Part shown: one piece after another, positions 1-13,138 of the stretch | Position numbering within the stretch: the first letter of the stretch is position 1 | Layout: every line of letters starts with the position of its first letter | Assembly (NCBI RefSeq): GCF_000003815.2 | Contig: NC_049996.1 | Coordinates: forward strand, 9,122,359-9,186,358 | Length of the DNA: 64,000 bases | Direction: 5' to 3' | From: Branchiostoma floridae | Taxonomy: Eukaryota > Chordata > Leptocardii > Amphioxiformes > Branchiostomatidae | Notes under the pieces: model-generated | What the model was told of the DNA's origin: nothing | The model's input: the letters and a program-made list of their open reading frames with translations, nothing else | The model's database searches: none | Program-made: the position numbers and the translations under genes

Positions 1-559
1 GGTAATATAACTCAATAGAGTTGCATCAAATCTCTTTTAAATCAGCCATTTAAAGAGAAGTCTATGTTAAACTGGGTTACAGATAGATCGGAAATTTTCA
101 AATATTTCTGTCCTTTCTAATCAATGACTCATTGACCATTTTATCAATTTGAAACCTGCAACAAACATAACCTTGGTGAAAGTAATAAGATGCATCGAAT
201 CAGTTCCAAAGAGAAGTCTATGTTACACTGGGTTACAGTTAGACCATTATCGGTAAATCGGAAATTGAACTGTTGTGGCAACAGGGGATGCTCTGTGCCT
301 CATTATTTCTTCCCCTCCTCTGTGTTTATAGACAAACTGGGAAACCCATTGATCGTAGAGCCCACCAGACTGTCTTATGTTCATAACATCTTAACGTCAG
401 GGGAAATAGACAAAGAGGTCTCTTTAAATGACCTGTATCTCTATATATCACCAGTCCTGTATAATATGAAGTATATATCACCTGTATATGAAGTCTGATT
501 GTTTTGTCGCCAGTTTGCCAGCAGTTTTGACGGAAATTTGGCAAGTTAGAATATAAAAA

Positions 560-960
560 TTATACTTGGTAAAAGGAAAAGTTTCACCTAATAAATGGCT
601 CAAGTTATATATAAGGTTATAAGTTAATAATGAAAATATAAGGTTAAAGTATTGCATAATAAAAGATCAAAGTTTCACTCAAGAAATGTTTGACCTGACA
701 AAACATTAATATTCAACCTGGAAAAAAGGACATTTTCCCTGATATAAGGTGAATATTTCAATTCTCATAATAGAAGTTCTAAGTTCCCGGAATAAAAGGT
801 CGACTTTGACCTTATGAAAGGTCAAAATTCCACCCAGTAAAAGGGAAAGTTTCACTCAATTAAAGGTCAACTACAACCTGGTAAAATGGAGACTTTCACT
901 CAATAAAGGGTGAAGGTTTCAGCTAATAGAAGGTCAACATGTAGCCTAGTGAAAGTGGAA
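560..960. repeat. Degenerate tandem repeat, about 30-bp units
   Basis: The phrase 'aaaggtcaaagtttcactca' and variants recur about every 30-40 bases, alternating with 'acctggtaaaa' and 'ctcaataaa'. The copies are diverged. No coding or structural role is visible. Confidence 0.55.
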
Positions 961-3900
961 ACATATCTGTTATAAAAGGAACGGTAATCTGTTGCTCATA
1001 ATTTCATTTGAATCAGTACCTGTTTGCAAGGAGATATAAACCTCCTTGCTGTTTGGTGGATTTTCTTTTTTCACTGCATCAGATATTATGCTTTCACTGT
1101 GTCCTAATTTTCATTGTACATTTGTCAGGTTTGGTTGTGTTTTATCATCATAAATAGCAAAATTCCCTTATACTATATGTAATAGAGACACTTTAAATTC
1201 TTTTGCTGGGAAAGATGAATGAAGTGAAGCCTTTAAGTAGAAATATGATGTCTTTTTTGACCTAGATATTTCTTGACCCAAATATTTTGATGCTTTCTGT
1301 ACGTGTGCATCTGTGTTTTGACATTGTCCTGTGCCATCTCTGATCACATCATTGTGTCATTTGCCATCATAATGACATCTTTGTGACATCATTCTCCCAG
1401 GGGGTCATCTCAAAAGATCTGGCAGTGCCCTTAACGTCATGACAGAATTCGCACTATAATACATTTATTGGCCTAGTATGTATTCAATGATACATGTATG
1501 CTTTAGTAGAGTCTAGGGTACTAAGGATAGGACTTAGACAACACATTAGAATTAAATCTGATAAGCTGAATTTTGCTGGAAGCAAGCGCAGATATTTTAA
1601 TAGAATATCAATGCCATATTGCCATATCTCGAGGATAATTGGAGATTATTATTTGATCTGCATTAGACATATTGCTATGACATTTTTGTGTGCAATTATA
1701 TTATATTTTGACATTGTTATATTTTGTGCATGGGTATAACAGTACTACATTATCACAAGAGCAGCTAAACTATGGAATATGGTTGCCTTATTCTATGTCT
1801 CAATATGATGCAAACTGTCTTGCAGTGGAAGAATTAAGGTGGATCCATTTATTACAGTAAATTTTAAAGCAAAAGTGACAGTACAATATTCACACAAATC
1901 ATTCACTCAAAGCGACATACATGTAATAATGCCCACTTCTATACTCCTGACCATGTACCATATAATAAACCAGAAACATGTTAAACAGAGATAACATATC
2001 AGGACGTCCCTCAAAGGCAAATAATGAATGATTTGTGGACGGTTGAACGAAAATGAAAATTGATAAAACACTATAAGTGAATACTATTTTAGCCTACTCA
2101 ACAAAGTATTTGCAGGTATGAAATGCCTTAGTATTGGGGAGAAAAATTAGCAGATTACTAGCTTTAGAAGTCATAATCTAAATTTAAACTGAATAATTTT
2201 TAGAGCTCAAGTAAGCTGCTTTAATTTTCTGCAAGAGAAGACATAATCTCAGTGGACACTGCATGTTTGTAGCCTGAAGGAATATCAGTATGCAAATAGG
2301 GTTCCTGAAGTACAAATTAGGTCTAACGAGGTTTGATTGTACAAAAGCCTGAGACAGGTAAAGGCCTTGGGGACAGCAGTAGTCTCAGACTGGCTTTACC
2401 GACTTAGGATCAGAATTGGGAGATTGTCCAGGGCGAGGGCACAAAAGGGGTTTTCAGTTTTCATCACAATATTTTGATTGTAATTCAGCAAAATGTACAG
2501 TTTGTTCTTCTTAACATGTAAACATTATGTACATTTCCTGTATAATTATAGATTCGGAATAGATATTATCAGTTCTATTTTGCAGCTGTTCCCCATTAGA
2601 TTCTTCTGGTAGGTTGAAGGAAGCCTAATTTAGAGTAAAAATTATTACTTCATTTACTTCCTTTATCAAAAGAGGCAGGCAACATTGGAGAAACATCTAT
2701 GACAGCTTGTAATCATACATATAATGCTATATCACTTAAGATGCTACATATATGTATGATCTACCCAACAGTATTCGTAAATGATAGTCCTCCCCTTTCT
2801 GAAGTGGTACGTTCCAAACGTGATAACAACACTTTCCCCAGGGTGGCTACAATTTGGATGTTTAGTCACCTTTGTTGGGAGGTGCACAGTTGGGAGGTAG
2901 GCAGGTATTTTTATAACGATGACAACATGTCGAGATAGCTCACCTGGGAGCACACCTTTATTCTGCACAAAGCTGTTAAGGTAAGCCAGTTATCAAATGT
3001 GTAATATTATTCTTTCACAATCCGTCTAACCCATTTAAGCTTCTTGCTGCTGACAGTATGAAATTATGAATTTAAATCATCAGTACTTAGTAATAGGACA
3101 GAACGGAAAGCTCTTCTGAAGGCTATGTATGCCTTGGATACTGTGTGTGACTTAAGATACGTTAACATCAATTTCTGTCTGTAGATATACTTTTGATGTG
3201 TAGAAATGATATGCCACGCTTTTGTAGCCAAATTTTTGTCTAGCCATTTTTCATATAAGGTAATTTCTCGTTGTACACGCTATCTAGATAATGGTGTGTG
3301 ATAGAAGTAATTTTCTGGAATGCGTGTGACCTTGTTAGATAAATATAACTGTGTTGGAACCATTTATTCTGAGCCCTCTAATAGATTTGGGATTTAATCA
3401 AAATTTGGGGAAAATGCTCTGACTTACTGGTTATGATAGTATCATTATATTACAGTAACTGATATTTGACATTTGTCCAGAATTCGTTTTCTTTTTTGAT
3501 GGTTGTGTTCCATTGCAAGACATTTTTCATTGATAAAAAAAGTATATAATAAAAGAGATAAAATGTTAAATTTTTGTTTTTAATCTAACTCGAAACTACA
3601 TGTATAACAGCGTAACTATCAGGATTTGTACAATTATATAATGTTATCAAAACAAGGTATTCATATCATCTACCTACAAGGTACATTACCTAAAGTTTGA
3701 ATCTGAATACTAGGTCTATCTATTTCTGGATACTAGGTCTAAACTAAAATATTTTATTTTTTACATTTTAGGGTAAGACATTGTCAACAAGTCAATTAGC
3801 TCTTTTGTAAGCCCCAAGTTGGTTGTTTTACAGAAGATACAGAGATTTAATGAGAACCCATCCACAGAACAAAATACGGTAATGGAATCGTGCCCTGTTA

Positions 3901-6870
3901 TTATACCCACCGCTTCTCCGCGTGTTGTCTCGCTTACTGGTCGGGAACAAAGGTTTTAGTATGTAGGTCCGTAGACATTGTGCTTTTGTGCCCTGTGGGG
4001 GACTCCGTACCACCGGAACCCTTTAATGTAGTGCCAGAAGTATTTGCTTCTGTCTGTAATATAGTAATTGCTGGCATAATATATGGAGGATATAGTAGCT
4101 TTACAGCTCCTTACCCTATTTTAATGCTAAGAGAGCTTTTTGAAATCCCGATATTTATGTCACTGGCACTTTTAAAGAGTGTCAAAGGTATTTTACTTTG
4201 TCTGCAATATAGTTGTAGCCAATATAGATATGTGTAACAATAATATGTTTGCTTTATAGTTATGAAGCAAAGAGAGCTTTTTGAAATTCTGATATTTATG
4301 TCACAAGTACAGTGTAAGTCTGTCAGAGGTAGATCTATCAGCGTAGATATGTCGGGTGTATGGCAACTTTTCAACTCACCTCTTTCAATGGTCAGAGCAC
4401 TGTAATTTCACAAACGTCTATAAAATGGTTGTTACCTTCAGCAATATACGGAGGGAATAACCTTTTTATAACCCTTTTTGGTACCTGCAGTATTTTGACG
4501 TTGCTGATTTTCAGAAACAGCCAGATATGTAGACTCTATCAGAATCATGCTTGATTGAAACTGAACTATCATAACATTTCTTATAGCTTGTATGATATGT
4601 ACGCCATATTACAAACCTTGCTTTTGTGTACATTCAAAAGGAAGATAATCCAGCTTTTCTGTCCCCAACAACAGTCAGCATGAGGTAATGGTACAGCTGA
4701 TTTGACCCCATCCAAGCGTACACGCCACGCCTCCTGAATTGCTAACATATTACTCATTTACAGCACTTTCACTAATCAAATTATTGCCTGGGTACATTTT
4801 TCATGTCGCTCCACCAGGGAACATGCTATCCAGGGGGGACGATGTGACCCCACAAAAAGCCTCCTCAAGCCTTTCATCAAGTTAGGATTGACAGGGCTTC
4901 CAACAAATGAAAAATAGGTATCGAGGATGTAGATGTTTCAATAGATGTATGAGGGAAAAGTGGTCGTACTTTCTTGAATTACAAAGCATTTTTGGCAGAA
5001 ATTTTATTCTTGTATGAGCAATGTCATCATGATGTGATGCTGCTGGAAAAGTGTAATCAATCAAATATCAAGATGAAACGTTATACTGGGCTTTGTTGGG
5101 AAGAATGAAATTTGAAATTTTCTTGCAGGTCAGTACCATTCAAAAAGATGAAACAGAAATTTAAAATACAAATGTAAAAGCTTAGAATCATATTATGGTA
5201 ACAGTTACTGTTCTTGGTGTACTTGTATTTTTGTTATAAATCAAAGGCATCACTTTGTCATTTTGCTTTCAACTTGTTGTTGTATGATTGGAAATAGATG
5301 TCCTCACTTTCTTCAGTGATCTTTTGATATTTTGTGGAGAAGTCAAGATAAACATGTGATTTCAACTGGCAGGAATTCAAGTGCTTGCAGATGTATTGAA
5401 TAGAGCACTCCAATAAGCCTAAACCTGTTGCCTTAGGCAAAAAACTCAAATCCCTACTTTCTTTGAAGTCTTATTCCATAGCTTTACCACGTAAAACCAT
5501 GATGGTAGATCATTGCAATGTGGAAAATATCCTTGGATTTTCTTCTAGATTCTGAACAGCCGGTTTTTGTCTAATTGACCCAAACGAATCTCATACTGTT
5601 GACGTTCCTGTTGTTGGTATATATTTTCATAGACTTGATTTATTTGTTTTCATATTATTGTTTTATGATAAGCCTATTTTTTAATTAGAATTTTTTTGTA
5701 AGGATCACTTGCTAATTTGTTTGTCTAGAGGAACTGAAAATGATCAGTCACATTTTTCCTTTGTTATCCTGTATCTTATTTGTTTATTGGGTTATTTAGA
5801 TATTAAATTTACAAGTTATTTGTAGTTTAATCGGACATTTAAGAGCATTGAAATGAGAAGGAAGATTAGTGAAAAATAGTATCCTAAACCTTACATGTTA
5901 GAAAAGATATGACCAGCAGCTGCTGTAGTTAGTATACCTCAGTAATAATGTTAGTGATGACAAATGTGTTAATAGTGTCCCCAAAATATGACTGTGTGTT
6001 TAGGGGCTCACAGAGTTCAAGGGCACCACTGGCAGATTCATTGGGTATAGTGCTAGCCCCCATTTGTCTTCTTACCTCCCATTGGCTGATTGATTGCTGG
6101 ACATTTAAGTGTCAGGGCTGAAAACGAATGACAGTGGTGCTTAGACACATGGCTTGAGGTGCTACAGCTAGGATAATCAGGATTATGGTCTTAGATAAGA
6201 TGGAAGATAAGATAGGAGTTCAACGAACTGTAATTGCTATTCTGGCATTTAGATGGAAAGTAGTAGTCAATCAACTCTTTTCTTTTTTCCACTTACCCCT
6301 TGTGCTGTATTTTTGCTTCTTTTAAGTGCACTAGATTTTTCTTACTCTTGAAATGACATCTACTGAGTACAGGTGCAAAACAAGTACAAATGCAATGATG
6401 TAGTCCATTCCTGCAATTGGTATTTCTTACATCCTTTTTTATGTATGTAGTTGTGTGTATTTGCAATTATTTTGAGGTTTAAGGTACCCCCAGGAGCCCC
6501 ATTCTTTTGCCAACAGGTACATAACTGATGGTGCTGTACATGTAGGTGTTATGGTCTCTAAACACAGTTCCCCAGGGGAGACCCTGTCAGCTCTCTGACT
6601 GTTCCTTTGTTCTCCTATATACCTGGATGTGCCGTCCCTTTTTTCCACATCATCTCATTTTACGAGTTGTTTGTTGGTGCTAGTTAGCGGAGCATGAGGT
6701 CTCCATGTTGAGAGGTGTTAGAGAGAGGGAGATTTACAGTTCTGTGGAGTTTGTGTGGAGTTTTGTCCGCTGAGATGGGATCATGGGGTGCCTTGTCTTT
6801 GTGTTGGATGCGCTCATTTGTGGAAATTAAAACTGGGAACATTCGCAAAACAGGCAAGTACATATGTACA

Positions 6871-7164
6871 ATTTCTGATTTCTGCAAAATTTTTATTCAT
6901 TCACTTTGCTAACAACATTTCTCAACCATTATGTCAAAGTACCCTAATTTTTAAATGTACCATAGCATCTGCTATAGCTGATATCATGATATGTATAATT
7001 CACAAGATACTAGCACTATTTCTGATTTCTGCAAAATTGTTTTCCATTCACTTTGCTAGCAACCAATTCTCAACCATCATGTCAAAGTACCCTAATTTTT
7101 AGATGTACCGTGGCATCTGCTATAGCTGATATCATGATATTATGTATAATTCACAAGATACTAT
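6871..7164. repeat. Direct tandem duplication, about 147 bp x 2
   Basis: Two copies begin 'atttctgatttctgcaaaat' at 6871 and 7018 and end 'aattcacaagatacta'. They differ by scattered substitutions and small indels. Each contains the short palindromic stretch 'agctgatatcatgatat'. No gene content. Confidence 0.85.
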
Positions 7165-8104
7165 GGTCGGTTGCTCAAACCATTTGCTGGTAATGTTAGA
7201 CAATTAGGCGACATGCTTTTGTAATGCGGCGTGTATACATGCACATATTTCTGCTATGATACTGTAATCAATATGCACTTTAGTATAGGGTTGAAGTAAC
7301 ACATCAAAGGTATTAGACAAAGAGATTTGATGTCTCCATTGTACTTAATGTTATAATAATCTACATTTAATTTGTCATCCAATTTTACCATTATTATGCA
7401 TGGTGCAGTTCTTCTGTGAATACAAAAAATCTGATGTATGTTGTAGTGATTCAATTCTGGGTCTGAGGTTTTTCTGATATTTAGAAGAGGAACAAAGATG
7501 CTGTTATGTTAGATCATGTTCTCCAGAACACTTTGAAAAAATAATTGACTTCCAAATTTCAAATTGACCAAATCCCGTTCTCAAATGATACATGTATTGA
7601 CCTCAATAGAAATTTCATAAAGTCTAGGTGCGATGATAACACGTTCTTCAATATATAGGCCTCCTATAGATTATTCTATCAGAGGATATCAATAATTGCA
7701 TTTGGCCAGGCAATACTGATATGCCGTATTGTTTTATCATTTCAATTCCCCTCGTATGTCATTCCTGACACCGGACACTCTGGAGAATTCATTTGTGTGA
7801 AAGCCAACGATCGCTGTCGCCAGTCAAATGGATGAATTTTAGAAACTGCCTCCTTAGCTTCATGCTGGTGTCAAGGTTTTTCCTCAGAGGCTTTGAGGTC
7901 ACTGATTGCTGCCTTCTTCTTGGCGCTTCCTTCAAGAAACATCCAACCTTAAGATGTCAGCCAAGAAAATTGCTCAAACGTTATGGACAAGCCCTTGTTT
8001 CTTATCACTTGTCTTTTGGAAATTAGACTTTGATGAAAAAGTGTTCCCGTCAAATGAAATATGACTGCTTGGTAATAAGTAAACGAGGCAGCAGCGATAA
8101 CACT

Positions 8105-8313
8105 AGTAAATGCATTTAAGTTTGTGGGGATTTAACTTTGCAGTAGCTGGAAAAAGGAATTTCCGCGGTGGTTTTAAGTTCACAGTAGCACCATGTCTCT
8201 TACTCAGTTACTGCCATGGAAAAAAATATTCACGGTGGTTTTAAATTCGTGGTTGAGTGGCCACCGCGAAAACCCCCAAAAAAACCACCGCGAACATTTC
8301 TGCATTTACAGTA
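8105..8313. mobile_element. MITE-like element with CG-rich 'ccaccgcgaa' inverted repeats
   Basis: The ends are roughly inverted: 'agtaaatgca' at the left and 'tgcatttacagta' at the right. Inside, 'cgcggtggttttaagttc' recurs and meets its reverse complement 'ccaccgcgaa' near 8260-8295. This looks like a small non-autonomous DNA element with a fold-back interior. No clear target-site duplication was found and no family is assigned. Confidence 0.5.
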
Positions 8314-9383
8314 TTAGATGGGTGCAAAAGAAACAAATATCCCCCAGACATAAAAGGTTTTGAGACAGTCCCTAATCTGTCAAGTCTACGCTGAGGTCAC
8401 TGTTCATTTTGACAATGCCTGTCCCTGGTGCTGAAGGGACCTTCCTCTCTACAGCCTTCAATACAACACTTACTGGCCTCAGCACAAGGTATTGTTGTTT
8501 CATTTTCTATCCCTGAAATTTGTTTACTCGTTTGTTAGTGTTGACGAAACCAGAAAGGTGATTTGCGGTTATGGTTTTCCGTATCTATTTCGTACCATCT
8601 GTGGCCAATTGAGTGTTGGAAGATGATGTTGCTTGTAAGCGAAGGGGCCGACATGAATGTGAATTGGGCAATAAGACACGGCTGAACGCCTTCTGTAAAG
8701 TAGATCGCCCGACCGTATTGGCCTGATGCTTATCTCCTTGTATTAGTGTTCAAGGGTTTACGCCACATCAATATTAGAGAGATAGCTTTGATCGCTCTTG
8801 ACAGGAGGTTGTCAGTGGGGTTTTCTAGGATTCCACAGCAAGTGTACAAAAATAACAGTCAATTTTCACTGTTCATTGTTGGGGGCCTCTTGTGGTTGGC
8901 AATCTGCATTGCTCTTGAAATCCTTAAAATAGCTACAAAATCGATATTGAAATTTGCTGTTGACTACATTTGATTATGTTAGTTAAATCCTGTATATTAA
9001 GAAATTGCTGCCTTTTATGATTTCATTGTGTTTTCTTGGAGAATGGAGTTTTTTCCCTCCTGGCAATGTGCACAGACATATTAGATTCAATGGGGGAGCA
9101 ATTGTGTAAAAAATCAATACAGGTATAAATTCTGACAATGATCTGGCAATGGTTGTATAAGAATGAGCCTATATTGTGGGAGCAACAGTTATGAAAACAT
9201 TTAAAACCTGATTTCTAGTCTGAGAAGTATAGGATGAAGTGAATGTCTTTTGTTTTCAAAACAGTCAAATTGAAGGCCATACTTAAACGAGGATAAAAAA
9301 AAAGGAATTTAGGTATTGAAATTTTACTTCATTGTTCTGATGGCATTGTTAGTGTTATAGAAAAATTGGTTTGTTCTTTCTGC

Positions 9384-9504
9384 CTTATTTCAACAATACC
9401 ACATACAGACAGAAGACAAGGTAGTATTTCACATCCCGGACCGACTGACTTCGGTGAAATACTACCTTGTCTTCTGTCTGTAATTGTGGTATTGTTGAAA
9501 TAAG
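9384..9504. repeat. Long near-perfect hairpin (49-bp arms, 21-nt loop)
   Basis: Left arm 9384-9432 is the reverse complement of right arm 9454-9504 except for one 2-nt bulge; all 49 paired positions match. The loop is 9433-9453. The arms carry 'acagacagaagacaaggtag'. Such low divergence between arms implies recent origin or gene conversion. It could be a fold-back element or a source of hairpin RNA. Confidence 0.9.
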
Positions 9505-10488
9505 TTACAAACTTGATTGCAGTGCCACATTGTCCTCCTCTGTCCCAGTTGAACCTGTTCACAAGTGATGACGGATGTCCAAATGACAGGGTCAATGGCA
9601 GCAGGCCCCATCCCCCCATGTCAACACCACTTCACACCCATGTGTATTGACACATGGCACTCGACTGTCAGTCTTGATGGAGTGGGGAGGGGGGCTCAGC
9701 TGCAAATGGGGGCTTTTCACACACTGCTGTACATACTCATTTACATGATAGACAACCCAGCTGATTGAACCCCTCCCATTCAATCTTTATCATCGCAAAG
9801 TCCTTCAGTCCTCACAGGGGGTAGTCTTTGATGAATGAACGATATAAAGACCTTTTTATTAGCAGCTATTGATAGCCATGAGATATGTAGATTAGGTACA
9901 CTCCTGGTTAAACAAATAAAGTGAAAGTGGAGTGAAGGAAGGAGTTGTGGAATTTGAGGATACAGCCAGTTGTGATTGGTAAGAGGTGCAGAGATGATGC
10001 AGGGGTATTATGGAGCTGGAGATTGTCTTACGGCACAACTCTTATCTGAGGTTTTTAAATTTTCTTGCATACTTTTTGCTGTCACATCTCATGTCTTTGT
10101 AAACTCTGTAAAATTTTATAATTCTATGTTCTCACTCTCTCAGAAGCATTCAAACAAAATGTATTGAAGCATGCAGCTTTGGCTCAGGCCAATGAGGTTT
10201 ACAAACTTGGCCAGTACTTAGCAGACCTTCTGATCAACATTTATTTTTGCACACTCAGAAATGATGTCCTATTAGAAAACCTGGCCCAAATTGAAAATTG
10301 TAAGTCAGCATTATTGCACTCACATGAAAATAAATGCCAGCGATCCAAGAAGGTCTGTCGGGAAGGGTACAGTTGAGCTTTTGATGTATTTTCTGTTCAA
10401 AAATGCATCCTTGCAAACTTAGTTTCAAAGTAGCAATTGTGGTACTATAACTATAAGGATGTAAGAAAACAAAATATTGAAAGCAGTT

Positions 10489-10560
10489 TCCAGTCATTCT
10501 ACCCTGATGATGGTGTCTGACAGACACCGAAACGTTGGATGTAAGTACCCATTGGTTGTG
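10489..10560 (+). mobile_element. Penelope-like element fragment with hammerhead-ribozyme-like core
   Basis: CTGATGA at 10504-10510 is followed by a stem-forming GGTGTCTGACAGACACC and then GAAAC at 10529-10533, which is the order of a hammerhead core (CUGAUGA, stem II, GAAA). Stem I and stem III are poor, so cleavage activity is doubtful. Hammerhead motifs of this kind are known from Penelope-like retroelements. No reverse-transcriptase frame is attached. Confidence 0.5.
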
Positions 10561-11884
10561 CTTAAAGAACCTTACTACACAATGTATATGACAAAATATT
10601 GAATGTTTCAAAGCTTCATTCAAAACTTTTTGTCAGCAAGTTTGTGTCAGCATAGCTACATTTGTATAAAGCTAAGAGGCCATTTTCAAATAACAATTCT
10701 AGTACTACAACAGTTACTATCAAAAGAAGAGAAGAAAAACAGTTTATTTTGTTTCATTAAAGCTTTTTAGTTTGTGCCAGCATAGCTATAAAGCTAAGAG
10801 GCCACTTTCCCATATCCGACAGTCACTCAGTGTGCTGTCTCCCTACTTCTGAATGGGAAGTGCATTTCCTGTCTTGTGTTGTTTCAGCAAACACGTTACC
10901 CAGGGTGCTTCTAAAAGCATTCCTACATCTAAATCCTATGGGCAAGTGTTCCGACACAATTCTCGCAAAGCGGTATATTTGTACAACGGCTTTTCCTTTG
11001 GGTTGAGGAAAAGTGGTCAACATTTATTGCTTGTCAAGATGTTCTGTCCCAGTGATTACTTATATCATGGTATTTTGAGGACTTGGGAACAGGATAATTG
11101 AGAATTGTTTGCGTAGCCCGCATTAATGCTTGCTTTAGAGACAGTTTTAGAGGGTTTTGCCTGGTACTAGGACTAAGAGTACAATAAAGGACTGTTTAAG
11201 GAAAAGCAAGGATGGATGGAAGGAAAGAGCACAGAGTCTTCTAAAGGAAGCTTTGGATATTTTGATGATTTTTGGATTGCTTTTGTTTTGGCCTTCCTTG
11301 CCAAAATAATGGGGTTTACCGGTATTCAACATTTTTTTTTGTCACTTATGCTGTTGTAGATGCATAACATAGACATAATACTTATCAATAGTTTTGTATT
11401 GCTGCTATGCTATGTCTATTAGGTTCTTATAGAACTACTGTGCTTATCTATAGACATCCACCTTAAAGTGGCTTTTGCTACTGGAGATTCAGTATCAAGT
11501 TAAAACTAAATTAAGAGATTTAAAATGGGCACGTCGAAAAGTACACGTAGGCCCTTACAATCACCTGTCTTCCTTCCTACACTAACAGTCTATATTTAGT
11601 ACATATGTGTGTCTTTTAGACGTCTGTCATGTATCTCAGAGAATGCTTTACGTAATTGAGGTAAGGGTTGGAGGTAAGATTAATCGTTAACCCTGAGGTC
11701 CAGGAAGAAATCTTGCAGGAAGAAATTGTTTCCTTCTCGGAGGACGCTGTTGATATATTTAAGTTCTCCAAAGCATTTCTTACTTAAAGGAATGTTGAAC
11801 TTTATTCCTACTAATGCCCTTTTTTTACTAAGAGAAAAAAAGCGTCCAAGTTATCATCGATGATAGTAAAGTTAATAACAGCTT

Positions 11885-12075
11885 GGTTAAACCTTTGTCC
11901 ACGGGGCAACCTTTATCCGTTGTAAATCGGAGTATTTAGGGATATCAAGTCAATTGATGGCTGTTTCAAAGTGGAATGCTATGAAAATATTGCAATTTAA
12001 GAACAACGTCTGTTGACCAAAACTTTTTAGAAACAGCGAATATTAGTTACCATGTGGATAAAGGTGAACTACTAT
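11885..12075 (-). mobile_element. Degenerate copy of the element at 48679-48884
   Basis: It shares 'gggatatcaagtcaattgatgg', a 'gtttcaaa...tgcaattt' core and the end 'ggataaaggtgaacta' with the TIR element near 48.7 kb. The left end is eroded. Confidence 0.5.
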
Positions 12076-12382
12076 ATCTTTTATAAAATCAGTCTGAATT
12101 TAGCTGTAACGAGGGTTCATGTACTAAATATTAGATATTTATTATCAGCACACAAGATATTGAAGGTACCCGAAATGGTATAATCACTGATTCCAGACAC
12201 GGTGCATCTCAGTGATGAGACCAGACATTGGCACTTCTCCCAGCGAGTGATTCTGTAGCAGGTTTAACATACCAGACTGTCAGGAAAAACAGCAAGCTCA
12301 ATCTCTTTTTATGTGTGTGACCTGAGTTAAACCCAGTATTTGTCAGTTACTGGCAGAATTCGAGTGTGTTGTACCACAGACT

Positions 12383-12789
12383 GCAATTCTTTCCAGTTGT
12401 TCCTGATGTTTGTTTGTTTTTACTGAATAGTTTGGGACAAGTTGACCCCATGTCGGAAGTTACAGAATGTGTTTGATATTGACTACTGGTACTGGTGTTC
12501 TTGCTGTTTGTTTCAGTCATTGATTTATTATCATCTCTGTGTTTTCCAAAATACGTACACTAATGCGGACAAGTTGTTGGAGGCGGCAGAACACCTCGCA
12601 ATTCTTTCCAGTTGTTCCTGACGTTTGTTTTGTTTTTTCAGAATAGTTTGGGACAAGTTGAACCAATGTCATAAGTTACAGCATGTGTTTGATAATGACT
12701 ACCAGTATTAGTGTTCTTGCTGTTTGTTTCAGTAATTGATTTATTTTCATCTCTATGTTTTCCACTAATGCGGACAAGTTGTTAGAGAT
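12383..12789 (+). repeat. Two upstream tandem copies of the exon 1 acceptor region
   Basis: Units start with 'gcaattctttccagtt' at 12383, 12598 and 12790 (215, 192 and about 210 bp). Only the third contains the complete exon 1. The first copy keeps about 46 nt of exon start but its acceptor reads ttttccAA instead of ttttccAG. The second has lost 11 nt including the AG. Both are dead decoys. Confidence 0.9.
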
Positions 12790-12946
12790 GCAATTCTTTC
12801 CAGTTATTCTTGACATTTGTTTGTTTTTTCAGAATAGTTTGGGACAAGTTGAACCAATGTCGGAAATTACAGTATACATGTGTCTGTTAATGGTGTTCTT
12901 CCCTTATTTACAGTAATTAACGTGTTTTCATCTCTGTGTTTTCCAG

Positions 12947-13138
12947 AATACGTACACTAATGCAGACAAGTTGTTAGAGGCAGCGGAACAGCTCGCTCAG
13001 ACGGGGGAGTGCGACCCACAGGAGATTTACCAGGCGGCGAGGCATCTGGAGGACCGCATCCATGACTTCGTCACGCGCGTGGAGCGGCGCAAAGCCCTGC
13101 TGGACATGTCCGTCTCCTTCCACACGCACATCAAAGAG
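12947..13138 (+). CDS. trio: trio exon 1 of window: spectrin repeat segment
   Basis: 192 nt, phase 0 in and out, 64 codons. Acceptor ttttccag, donor gtcagt. It encodes [20 protein letters not shown], then QIYQAAR-like and [12 protein letters not shown] segments, nearly identical to vertebrate TRIO/KALRN. Spectrin repeats form three-helix coiled-coil bundles that space and scaffold the GEF domains. The acceptor region is tandemly triplicated upstream. Confidence 0.95.

Larger units (their letters stand above)
1..12382. other. Upstream intron or 5' flank, no coding exon recognised
   Basis: No open segment here resembles the missing N-terminal part (CRAL-TRIO domain, first spectrin repeats) of the gene, and the longer open frames look random. 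Because exon 1 begins inside a spectrin repeat in phase 0, at least the 3' part must be intron. Visible content is a degenerate tandem repeat (560-960), a short duplication at 4131-4170 and 4272-4305, a 147-bp direct repeat near 7 kb, an inverted-repeat element at 8.1 kb, a long hairpin at 9.4 kb and a Penelope-like fragment at 10.5 kb. Confidence 0.6.
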
